23,698 nt of DNA from a virus. Under the pieces are notes generated by a model. It saw nothing but the letters and a program-made list of their open reading frames with translations. It did not search any database and was not told where the DNA came from. The stretch spans positions 1-23,698 of the IMG/VR virus record IMGVR_UViG_3300034198_017262. One strand, written 5' to 3'. The first letter of the stretch is position 1. Each line of letters begins with the position of its first letter. Shown here in pieces: positions 8,004 through 15,313 of the stretch. A program made the translations under genes and the position numbers.

Positions 8004-8180
8004 ATGTATTTAGCTTCTGAAGAAAACGAATTACTTAAGAGATTTACTCTTAGTAAGAAACTAGAGTATTATATAGAGGAATCTATATACTATAGGACGC
8101 ATTCAGAGTCAATAAATCCAGATACAAGAACAGTACTTTGGGACTACAAAGAAGAAAATGGAAGATCAAAAATTAAATGA
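8004..8180 (+). CDS. Small hypothetical protein between HD protein and primase
   Basis: 58 residues, starting MYLASEENELLKRFTLSKKL, rich in charged residues and predicted largely helical. It fills the gap between the HD-protein stop and the primase, overlapping the primase start by 4 bases (ATGA), which supports its being a real, translationally coupled gene. There is no good Shine-Dalgarno sequence before ATG 8004, so it may depend on the upstream gene for translation. No family recognised. Confidence 0.55.
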   Translation: MYLASEENELLKRFTLSKKLEYYIEESIYYRTHSESINPDTRTVLWDYKEENGRSKIK

Positions 8181-9370
8181 AAATTTATAATGATAATAAA
8201 TTTCTATCTAAGTGGGATTTATACGAGGTTGCTAGATATGTGCCAGAGCTTAATAGAGTTATTAGGGACAAAAATAAAATAATTAAAGCGGATGAGATAC
8301 AAGACTACGCCAGTAAATATTCTAATGTTGGAATTTATACATCTGTGTTTGCATACGATACAGAGGATTTTGAAAAGGCCACTAGATTTGGTCCGCTTTA
8401 TTTTGATTTGGATAATAAAGACTTTGAAATAGCAAAGAGTGATTCAATTAAGCTATACGAATATTTAGCTACATTTATACCAAGTGAATCTATCTTAATA
8501 TATTTTACTGGAAAAAAAGGTTTTCACATTGAGTGTGAGCCAATAGCATTGGGCATTAATCCAACTAATTTGCTTCCCAAAACATATAGATATATAGCTT
8601 CAGATATGGTAAAGAAGTTAGGAATAGTTAGTTTAGATTTTAGTGTATATGACCTAAGAAGAATGTGGAGATTGGCTGGTTCAATACATCAAGATACTAA
8701 TCTGCACAAAACACTTCTTAACCCATCAGATGGATTAGAAAATTACTTGTATAAAACTAGTGAGGAGATTAAAAATTACTCTTCAAAACCTCAAAGTCTA
8801 AGTGTTTCAGAACAGTCTTTTTCATACAAAGCAAATGAATGGTATAGAGAAAACGTTTATAATCTAGAAGAAGATTCTAAGAAAAAAGATAATCCAATTG
8901 AATACTTTAATAAGTATGGATCAAAAGCTTTTAAAAATTTAAATCAATCAACAAAAGAATTTGATAAAGCAGAGTTATTAAAAAACTGTACATCAATAGC
9001 TAGATTAAAAAAACAAGCAGAAGAAGAACATTACCTAGAGCATGAGGCAAGATTGTTTTTATGTTCAATTCTTACTTATACAGAAGATTCAATAAAATTT
9101 CTTCACGAGATATTGAGTAATTGCGCTGATTATAATTTTGAAAAATCATCAGCTCATATTAATGACTGGATTAAACGTAGGCAAATGGGCATAGGTGGTA
9201 GACCATACACGTGTGACAGAGCTAATTCTGTTGGTGTTGGTTGTGGAGATTGTAAATTAGAAAAGAAAAATAAATGGGCTCAAATTGGAGATAGATATGT
9301 TGAAACTTCAGAAAAATCTTCTCCGTCACCATTTAGATACGCTTATAAAAATATAAGAAAGGAAAATTAA
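8177..9370 (+). CDS. Archaeo-eukaryotic-type primase with PriL-like Cys domain
   Basis: 397 residues. The AEP (PriS-like) catalytic motifs are visible: YFDLDNKD with D77 and D79 (motif I), TGKKGFHIE with H117 (motif II) and LRRMWRLAGSIHQDTNLHK (motif III). The C-terminal part (about 268-365) has the PriL/PriCT pattern: C271, then a helical stretch, then YTCDRANSVGVGCGDC with C346, C356 and C359, a likely iron-sulphur or zinc site. So initiation and cofactor domains are fused in one chain. It lies between helicase and polymerase and is the only primase visible here. No DnaG-like TOPRIM primase is seen. It should make the primers for the DnaE-type polymerase. Confidence 0.85.
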   Translation: MKIYNDNKFLSKWDLYEVARYVPELNRVIRDKNKIIKADEIQDYASKYSNVGIYTSVFAYDTEDFEKATRFGPLYFDLDNKDFEIAKSDSIKLYEYLATFIPSESILIYFTGKKGFHIECEPIALGINPTNLLPKTYRYIASDMVKKLGIVSLDFSVYDLRRMWRLAGSIHQDTNLHKTLLNPSDGLENYLYKTSEEIKNYSSKPQSLSVSEQSFSYKANEWYRENVYNLEEDSKKKDNPIEYFNKYGSKAFKNLNQSTKEFDKAELLKNCTSIARLKKQAEEEHYLEHEARLFLCSILTYTEDSIKFLHEILSNCADYNFEKSSAHINDWIKRRQMGIGGRPYTCDRANSVGVGCGDCKLEKKNKWAQIGDRYVETSEKSSPSPFRYAYKNIRKEN

Positions 9371-9371
9371 A

Positions 9372-9575
9372 ATGGTAATTAAAGATCCAGATGATGTTAT
9401 TGGTGTTTGTTCTGAATGTAAATCGGATCAACCAATGCATTATATGTATAATGATCCATTTGCTCAAGAAGGTAAAGTTGTACCATGCAAGTATTGTGGT
9501 GGAGTTGTGATTATAGTTTACCGCGAAGCAAGAGATAGTTCTTTAGATAGCTCAGATAGAGAAAGAGGACTATAA
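9372..9575 (+). CDS. Small zinc-ribbon protein
   Basis: 67 residues with two cysteine pairs, CSEC (residues 13-16) and CKYCGG, spaced about 23 residues apart, a typical zinc ribbon. The C-terminal tail is acidic and Ser-rich. It lies one base after the primase stop and two bases before the polymerase start, so it is probably a replication accessory or a nucleic-acid- or protein-binding adaptor. That role is inferred only from position. AAGGAAAA precedes ATG 9372. Confidence 0.7.
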   Translation: MVIKDPDDVIGVCSECKSDQPMHYMYNDPFAQEGKVVPCKYCGGVVIIVYREARDSSLDSSDRERGL

Positions 9576-9577
9576 AT

Positions 9578-12500
9578 TTGAAGAACTGGACTAATCTTCA
9601 TAATCATACGGCATTTTCAATGCTTGATGGACACGGTAAGGTGGAGCAATACTTTGCTAAGGCAAAGGATCTTGGTATGGTTGGCCTAGCTACCACAGAC
9701 CATGGAAACATACATTCATGGTTAGATTTTTATGATGCGGGTGTTGCTACAGGAGTCAAACCAATATTGGGTTCAGAATTCTATCAAGCTAGAAAAAGTA
9801 GATTTGATAGGGATGAAGAAGAGAGATCTGGTCCAGCTAAAAATGAATGGGAACAAAGAGGCCCGTATCATATAACTATATTAGCTAAAAATAATATTGG
9901 ATATCATAATATTATAAAGCTTTCATCCCAATCATACCTAGAGGGATATTATGTAAAGCCTAGACTCGATCATGATTTAATTTCTAATTATTCAGAAGGG
10001 ATCATAGTTTTATCAGGGTGCTTAAACGGAGAGATAGCTCAAGCTCTCCTTAGAGGAGACCAAAAATTTGCGTTAGAAGCGGCCGCAAAAATGCAGGACA
10101 TTGTTGGTAAAGAAAATTATTTTATAGAGATCCAAAATCATGGGCTAGCTGAACAGCTGAAGATAACTGCAGGGCTAATAAATATAGCCGAAAAAATAGG
10201 GGCTAAAGTAGTTCCGACAGGAGACTGCCACTATGTCCACAAAGAAGATGCTAGAGCACATGACATTATGTTGTGTGTGTCAACAAACTCAAATATAAAT
10301 ACTGAAAATAGATTTTCTTTTAGTGGAGATAATTTTTACTTAAAATCCTATGATGAAATGGCTTTAATTTTTTCTGAAGATTGGCTTAAAAATACACTTG
10401 ACATATCTTCAATGGTAGATATTAATTTAAAATTTGGAGAATTATACTTTCCACATTTTCCATTACCAGAAAAAACTAACACTAATGAACATCTAGATAA
10501 GTTGGCTTGGGATGGTTTGAAGAAAAAATATGGAGATCCACTTCCTATTGAAGTTTTAGAAAGAGCAAACTATGAACTAAGAGTAGTTAAGGAAATGGGT
10601 TACCCTGAGTATTTCTTGGTTGTTTCTGACTTAGTGCAATGGGCAAAAAATAATGACATTAGAGTAGGCTGGGGAAGAGGGTCTGCTGCTGGAAGCATTT
10701 TATCTTACGCTCTGGGAATAACTAATTTAGATCCTCTTAAGTTTGGTCTTTTATTTGAAAGATTCTTAGTCGAAGGAAGAAAGTCAATGCCCGACATTGA
10801 CTTAGACTTTGATGATAGACATAGGGATAAGGTAATTAATTATGCGCGTGAAAAATATGGAGAAGATAAGGTAGCTCATATTTGTACATTTAATAAAACA
10901 GGAGCAAGACAATCTATACGTGATGCTGCTCGTGCTCTTGCGTATGATTTTGTTGGTGGAGATAAGGTAGCTAAACTTGTTCCAGCTCCAGTACTTGGTG
11001 TTTCAAAAACATTAACTGAATGCATGGAAGTTGCAGAATTTAAAGATTTGTATGATTCAGATTCAGACGCAAAACTTATTGTTGATACAGCATTTGGTTT
11101 AGAGGGGCTCATTAGGCAGACCGGCATGCATGCTGCTGGTGTTGTTATATCAAGAGATCCACTCACAGAATATCTTCCAATTATGCGCAAGGGAGTTGAT
11201 AATCCTGTCATAACCCAATGGGATATGGGAAGAGTCGAGCTTTGTGGTTTATTAAAAATCGACTTTCTCGGGTTAAGAAATCTTGGAGTTATTGACTATT
11301 GTATAAAATTAATCGAAAAAAATAAAAACATTAGAATAGATGTAGACGAAATACCGTTAGATGATAACAATACCTATAGAGAGTTATGTAAAGGTAACGC
11401 AATAGGTGTTTTTCAGCTTGAGTCTACTGGCATGAGAGAACTAATGGTCCAATTACAGCCTCAAAATGTTCAAGATATAATGGCTTTGATTTCTTTATAT
11501 AGACCTGGTCCGATGGGATCTGGAATGGATAAGTTGTATATTTCCCGTAAGCATTCCCGATCTAAAATTGAATATGACCATCCAAACTTAGAGAAAGTAT
11601 TAGGACCATCCCTTGGCATTATGCTATACCAGGAGGATGTTCTTGGAGTAGCTAGAGAGCTAGCTGGTTTTTCTTCTGGTGAAGCCGATGACTTAAGAAA
11701 AGTTATTGGTAAAAAGTTGATGGATAAAATAGCTTTATTTAGAAATAAATTTGTTGAAGGCTGCATAAAAACTTCAAATATATCTGAAGAAAAAGCTAAT
11801 AAAATTTATTCAGATATTGAATACTTTGGAGGATATGGCTTCAATAGGGCTCACGCAGCAAGTTACGCTATGATTTCCTACATAACAGCATATCTTAAGA
11901 CGAATTATACAGCAGAGTATATGGCAGCCCTTATGTCCTCGGTTGTTGGCAATAAGGATAAGATAGCTCTTTATCTTTCCGACTGTAGAAAACTTGGCAT
12001 AAGAGTTCTTAAGCCATCTATAAATAGATCAGTAGAAGAGTTTGCTGTAATTGACGATCAAACTATTATCTTTGGTCTTTCAGCCATAAATGGGATCGGC
12101 TATGCTGTGTCAGAGGCAATACTCTCATCAAGAGATGTGCAAAAACCATACACCTCAATGCACGATTTCTTAAGAAGAACTTCTCCAGCAGTTCTTAAAA
12201 AATCCACACTAGAGCACCTAAGTAATGCTGGGGCTTTTGATGAATTAATACACGAGGTATTTGATCAGGATTTTGGAAGACAAACTGAATTAAGAATTCT
12301 TGAAAAAGAAAAAGAAGAACTAGGCATTTATGTTTCAAAAAATCCAGTTGATGGTGTGTGGGACTTGTTATCAAAAAATATAGATCATGAAATCGTTGAT
12401 ATAGCGGATCTTCCAGCAGGTGCAAGAGTAACAATAGGTGGTATTATTTCTGCTTCTAAAAAAATGATCACCAAAAAAAGCGCTAAAATGTACAAGTTTA

Positions 12501-12901
12501 ACGTACAAGATATATCTTCAGATATTGAAGTAATAGTGTTTCCAAGAGAAGCAAAGAAGTTTGAAGATGACTATTTCCAAAATGGAGATGTTGTGACTAT
12601 TACAGCAGCCGTAAACAAAGACGGAGATGAAGAAAATGTTGTTAGCAAACTGATTTTAAACAGTTGTGAAAAATTAGATCTATCAAACTTTTCTGGCGGA
12701 ACACCTATCTACTTAAATGTAGACTCATCAATAGATAAAGAAAAATTAAATAAGTTGTATGCTATAATTAATGCAACAGATGGTGGATCATACGTATTTC
12801 TAAGTTACATAGAAAATGGTAAAACACTAACATTTAAATTTAAAAAGAAAACATCAATTTCAGTTAAAGAAAAATTACACGCACTACTAATGGAGAAGTA
12901 A
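9578..12901 (+). CDS. dnaE: DNA polymerase III alpha subunit (DnaE-type, family C)
   Basis: 1107 residues, close to bacterial DnaE length. The start is TTG 9578 with AGAGGA at 9564-9569. The next ATG would cut into the PHP domain. The PHP domain keeps its metal motifs (NLHNHTAFS, TTDHGN, GSEFY, SGCLNGE, GDCHYVH), so phosphoesterase or proofreading activity is plausible. The palm shows GWGRGSAAGS, then PDIDLDF with D406 and D408, and KIDFLGLRNL with the third catalytic Asp, D562. A thumb/fingers region with RPGPMGSGM and GGYGFNRAHAASYA, tandem HhH and a C-terminal OB fold follow. A canonical clamp-binding peptide is not obvious. This is the phage's own replicase, working with the helicase at 5074 and primase at 8177. 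Confidence 0.95.
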   Translation: MKNWTNLHNHTAFSMLDGHGKVEQYFAKAKDLGMVGLATTDHGNIHSWLDFYDAGVATGVKPILGSEFYQARKSRFDRDEEERSGPAKNEWEQRGPYHITILAKNNIGYHNIIKLSSQSYLEGYYVKPRLDHDLISNYSEGIIVLSGCLNGEIAQALLRGDQKFALEAAAKMQDIVGKENYFIEIQNHGLAEQLKITAGLINIAEKIGAKVVPTGDCHYVHKEDARAHDIMLCVSTNSNINTENRFSFSGDNFYLKSYDEMALIFSEDWLKNTLDISSMVDINLKFGELYFPHFPLPEKTNTNEHLDKLAWDGLKKKYGDPLPIEVLERANYELRVVKEMGYPEYFLVVSDLVQWAKNNDIRVGWGRGSAAGSILSYALGITNLDPLKFGLLFERFLVEGRKSMPDIDLDFDDRHRDKVINYAREKYGEDKVAHICTFNKTGARQSIRDAARALAYDFVGGDKVAKLVPAPVLGVSKTLTECMEVAEFKDLYDSDSDAKLIVDTAFGLEGLIRQTGMHAAGVVISRDPLTEYLPIMRKGVDNPVITQWDMGRVELCGLLKIDFLGLRNLGVIDYCIKLIEKNKNIRIDVDEIPLDDNNTYRELCKGNAIGVFQLESTGMRELMVQLQPQNVQDIMALISLYRPGPMGSGMDKLYISRKHSRSKIEYDHPNLEKVLGPSLGIMLYQEDVLGVARELAGFSSGEADDLRKVIGKKLMDKIALFRNKFVEGCIKTSNISEEKANKIYSDIEYFGGYGFNRAHAASYAMISYITAYLKTNYTAEYMAALMSSVVGNKDKIALYLSDCRKLGIRVLKPSINRSVEEFAVIDDQTIIFGLSAINGIGYAVSEAILSSRDVQKPYTSMHDFLRRTSPAVLKKSTLEHLSNAGAFDELIHEVFDQDFGRQTELRILEKEKEELGIYVSKNPVDGVWDLLSKNIDHEIVDIADLPAGARVTIGGIISASKKMITKKSAKMYKFNVQDISSDIEVIVFPREAKKFEDDYFQNGDVVTITAAVNKDGDEENVVSKLILNSCEKLDLSNFSGGTPIYLNVDSSIDKEKLNKLYAIINATDGGSYVFLSYIENGKTLTFKFKKKTSISVKEKLHALLMEK

Positions 12902-13269
12902 TGACTACAGGAAATTTTTATAAAAATCCTACAGCAAAAGACTGCTGGGTATTTTGCCCTTCATGTAACAGATGCCAGGACAAAGGGCGTTATACAAAGT
13001 GTAATAAATGCAGCGGTAGATACGACCCTAATGGGAATATAGATGCAGACCCAGCTGATTTTTGTGATTGTAAAAACGGAATTTTAAGATGGAAAACCCA
13101 GACTGGAAAAGTTATTATGACTAGATTCAAGAGCAATCCATTTAAAGGAAATGTTAAATATGAAAAGAAGTCTGAAGATGAAAGAGACTGGGATTCATAT
13201 GTTAATGACATGAGAGAAAAAATGGGTGATCCAGATTGGAACCCAATAACAATTTACGACGAGGAGTAA
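12901..13269 (+). CDS. Cys-rich zinc-binding hypothetical protein
   Basis: 122 residues. The N-terminal half has several cysteine pairs: CWVFCPSCNRC, KCNKC and FCDC, resembling a DnaJ-type or rubredoxin-like zinc cluster. The C-terminal half is charged, with Trp and Asp (RDWDSYVND, GDPDWNP). The ATG shares a base with the polymerase stop. It may be a small nucleic-acid-binding or chaperone-like factor; no precise family recognised. Confidence 0.65.
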   Translation: MTTGNFYKNPTAKDCWVFCPSCNRCQDKGRYTKCNKCSGRYDPNGNIDADPADFCDCKNGILRWKTQTGKVIMTRFKSNPFKGNVKYEKKSEDERDWDSYVNDMREKMGDPDWNPITIYDEE

Positions 13270-13270
13270 G

Positions 13271-13477
13271 ATGTTAAAAAAAGAAAATGGGAGAATGTTG
13301 ACCAATAACATAACCCTAATTGAATACGGATCAGAAGATGGTGGAATATATTTTTTTCTTCAGTCCGGTATTGCCGGGTTTCACGCTACAGAAGAAGAAC
13401 TACGTGACCTATACGGTCTTTTAAGCTACTATTATAATATGGATGTCATCTACGACACCATAGTATCAACACCGTAG
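13271..13477 (+). CDS. Small hypothetical protein
   Basis: 68 residues. The C-terminal segment FHATEEELRDLYGLLSYYY resembles FSIAERDLVRLYFLLHKVL in the small protein at 22868, with matching F, E, L, LY and LL positions, so the two may share a fold. The start could also be the in-frame ATG nine codons in (MLTNNITLIEYG). It follows the previous stop by one base. No function can be assigned. Confidence 0.6.
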   Translation: MLKKENGRMLTNNITLIEYGSEDGGIYFFLQSGIAGFHATEEELRDLYGLLSYYYNMDVIYDTIVSTP

Positions 13478-13485
13478 GAGATGTG

Positions 13486-13659
13486 ATGTCTTGGCCTTAT
13501 TTAGAAGATGATTTTATGGAAATTGGCAACAGCGGATGGATGCCGTATAAAGAAAAGTATTATAAAAATATACACTCTGGCCATATTATAGATGAAAATG
13601 GAATTGAGTATGACGAAGCGGGTAACAAAATAACTACAGAAGATATTTTAGAGGATTAA
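13486..13659 (+). CDS. Small acidic hypothetical protein
   Basis: 57 residues beginning MSWPYLEDDFMEIGNSGWMP, acidic, Tyr- and Ile-rich. AGGAG at 13476-13480, five bases before ATG 13486, is a strong ribosome binding site that fixes the start. The stop TAA shares its last base with the ATG of the frameshifted nuclease, so translation of the two may be coupled. No family recognised. Confidence 0.6.
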   Translation: MSWPYLEDDFMEIGNSGWMPYKEKYYKNIHSGHIIDENGIEYDEAGNKITTEDILED

Positions 13660-14451
13660 TGAATTTAGAGCAGATTGATTCTGTTGACCCACTAAGAAGG
13701 TTAACTTTAACAGAATTTAGTTATTCAAGAATTGACACATATGAAATGTGTCCTTCTAAATATTTTTTTTCTTACATAAAAAAAGAACCAAGACAGTTTA
13801 GCGCACCAGCCGTTTTACGGAAACATAATTCACTCAGTCTTAGAAGATAATGTTTCTAGTGTAGACCCCATAGATCATGGGGCTATGTATAAAAAGTTTT
13901 CAGAACATAAGAAATCGTTTGATCCCAATGATCAAATTTCTGGAGACTTAATTAAAGCTGGTGTTGAGATAATAGATGATTTTTTTGATGTATATGGCGG
14001 AAGAACATTCGATGTATTTGAAAAAGAAATGTCTTTTAATTTTGTTTTGGGTAACTATTCTATAATAGGTTTTATAGATAGGGTAGATGTTAATGGAGAT
14101 CAAGTAGAAATCATTGACTACAAAACGGGCAAAAGAGAGGTGGCTTATAAGCACGTACATTCAAATTTGCAATTGGGTATATATGCACTTGCCGCGTCAC
14201 AAATTTTTCCTAATAAAAAAATTAGAGCATCTTTACACTATTTAAGAAGTGGAAAGATAAAATCGCACGATTATTCTCAAGAGGATTTTGAGAACGTAAA
14301 ACAAATGCTTGTTGATAAAATCAATTTGATCATGGAAGATAATAACTTTAGTCCAACTCCAAACGAAAGAGTGTGTTCGTTCTGTGATCATGCTAAAAGC
14401 GGCGCTTGCAACGTTGGTGCTGTAAGACTTAAAAAATTTGAAAGAGTATAG
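13659..14451 (+). CDS. Cas4/RecB-like PD-(D/E)XK nuclease, split by +1 frameshift
   Basis: The 0-frame runs 13659-13817 and then meets a stop at 13848-13850. The rest, 13819-14451, is in the +1 frame. Joined by skipping C13818, the product is 263 residues with a complete Cas4/RecB pattern: C31 (EMCPSKY), GNIIHSVLE with the conserved Gly and His, IGFIDRVD, VEIIDYKTGK (catalytic Asp and Lys), LQLGIYALAA (Q-x3-Y) and CSFCDHAKSGAC, the three terminal cysteines of the iron-sulphur site. Every family motif survives across the junction, so recent decay is unlikely. It could be programmed frameshifting, a very recent mutation or an error. An internal ATG at 13885 exists but would lose C31 and H58. 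Confidence 0.8.
13815..13823 (+). other. Putative +1 frameshift site in the Cas4-like nuclease gene
   Basis: 0-frame reading is TTA CGG AAA; skipping C13818 gives TTA-(C)-GGA-AAC and restores the conserved Gly of the G-x2-(V/I)H motif. The slow or rare A-site codon would be CGG. A 6-bp hairpin (CCCCAT/ATGGGG, 13866-13882) lies 44 nt downstream of GGA, further than usual stimulators. No Shine-Dalgarno-like stimulator precedes the site. Confidence 0.5.
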
Positions 14452-14452
14452 T

Positions 14453-14480
14453 AAAAAACCCCCAGGAAAACCTGGGGGTT
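14453..14480 (-). terminator. Rho-independent terminator for the minus-strand gene
   Basis: A 10-bp stem, AACCCCCAGG (14457-14466) with CCTGGGGGTT (14471-14480), AAAA loop. The six A at 14453-14458 become the U tract when read on the minus strand, so the element is oriented to end the leftward gene at 14507-14677. No T tract follows on the + strand, though the strong hairpin might also weaken rightward read-through from the nuclease gene. Confidence 0.85.
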
Positions 14481-14506
14481 AATATCCAATATTTTAAATA
14501 AAATTA

Positions 14507-14677
14507 TTAGAACTGAGTTACTGGGTTCTCAGCAGCAGAGGTCATCAAATCAAAGTCTGATTCGACAACAACTTTAATAGCCTCTTCGCGGGTTACGCCC
14601 AAAAGAGTAAGCTCATTTGCTACAGAATCGTTAATATTCTGGCGCATGCTATTGAAAATGGTAGTTGTAATGGACAT
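14507..14677 (-). CDS. Small minus-strand protein, only leftward gene in the window
   Basis: 56 residues, beginning MSITTTIFNSMRQNINDSVA and ending ENPVTQF. A helical segment with LGVTREEAIKVVVESDFDLM looks like a compact helix-helix unit. It is the only gene on the minus strand and has its own terminator at 14453-14480. AGAAAG lies about 10 bases before its ATG. Codon choice (several CGC, ACC, GGC) differs from the AGA/AAA-rich neighbours, which suggests high expression or separate origin. Its position between a nuclease and a divergently transcribed operon fits a small regulator, but nothing in the sequence proves this. Confidence 0.7.
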   Translation of the reverse strand: MSITTTIFNSMRQNINDSVANELTLLGVTREEAIKVVVESDFDLMTSAAENPVTQF

Positions 14678-14703
14678 TTTTTACTGCTTTCTGTTAGGTT
14701 TAC

Positions 14704-14732
14704 TTTACTTTTAATGAAATATAAAGTATAAT
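14704..14732 (+). promoter_or_regulatory. Sigma-70-like promoter for the 14768 operon
   Basis: TTTACT (14704-14709), a 17-base spacer and a perfect TATAAT (14727-14732). Transcription would start near 14739, giving a leader of about 29 nt with AAGGA (14753-14757) before ATG 14768. It sits in the divergent A+T-rich gap between the leftward small gene and the rightward operon. Confidence 0.65.
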
Positions 14733-14767
14733 ATGTATTAACTTGACACAGAAAGGATAGCAGACCT

Positions 14768-15313
14768 ATGGGCATCGGCGCAAATCCAGAAGACTATTTT
14801 TTTTCCAGGTCTCCAAAAAAAGACAAACCTAAGTTTGGTAAGAGAAAAAAAGCAAATGAAATCCCTTCTAAAGATATCAAGAATACAAAAGGTAATGCGT
14901 ACAGGCATACAAAGTCAGGTTTTAGAGAAGACTTAAATCTTAATGTTCGATCAAACTGGGAAGCTAATGTAGCAAGAATACTGAAAGCTTATTCTATTAA
15001 GTTTGAGTTTGAGCCAAAAATTTTTTCTTTTCCAATTAAAAGGGGAACAAAAGCTTATATACCAGATTTCTATTTAACAAAAACAGAAGAATGGTTTGAG
15101 GTCAAAGGTTACTTAGATGATAAAAGTAAATTAAAAATTAAAAGATTCAAAAAGTATTATCCTTTAGAATTTGAAAAATTAACTTTTGTTATTAGTAAGT
15201 ATTCGTCGGATGCAGTTAAATTTGCAGAAGAATTGGGGATACCACATGTAATTTTTTATGAAGACATAAGATTCGCTTACAGCGATAAAATCTCTATATG
15301 GGAAGGAAAGTAA
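14768..15313 (+). CDS. PD-(D/E)XK endonuclease (resolvase/TnsA-like core)
   Basis: 181 residues. A Lys-rich N-terminus (1-50) precedes a compact nuclease core: VRSNWEANVARIL with E65, FEFEPKIFSF, YIPDFYL with P99-D100, and WFEVKGYLDDKSKLK with E111 and K113. The spacing E...PD...E-x-K is textbook for this superfamily and recalls phage Holliday-junction resolvases, T7 endonuclease I and TnsA. A role in resolving or trimming branched replication DNA is likely. It is the first gene after the promoter at 14704. Its stop shares a base with the sigma-like gene start. Confidence 0.78.
   Translation: MGIGANPEDYFFSRSPKKDKPKFGKRKKANEIPSKDIKNTKGNAYRHTKSGFREDLNLNVRSNWEANVARILKAYSIKFEFEPKIFSFPIKRGTKAYIPDFYLTKTEEWFEVKGYLDDKSKLKIKRFKKYYPLEFEKLTFVISKYSSDAVKFAEELGIPHVIFYEDIRFAYSDKISIWEGK

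Noticed and set aside
10876-11211. Leftward open frame of 111 codons inside the polymerase gene
   Set aside because: It lies opposite conserved polymerase sequence and has no family motif. The same applies to leftward frames at 11470-11766, 15793-16140 and 19840-20181.
14743-14748. Perfect TTGACA taken as a -35 box
   Set aside because: At 16-18 bases downstream it meets the ATG region of the 14768 gene with no -10 box. The TATAAT at 14727 with TTTACT fits better.
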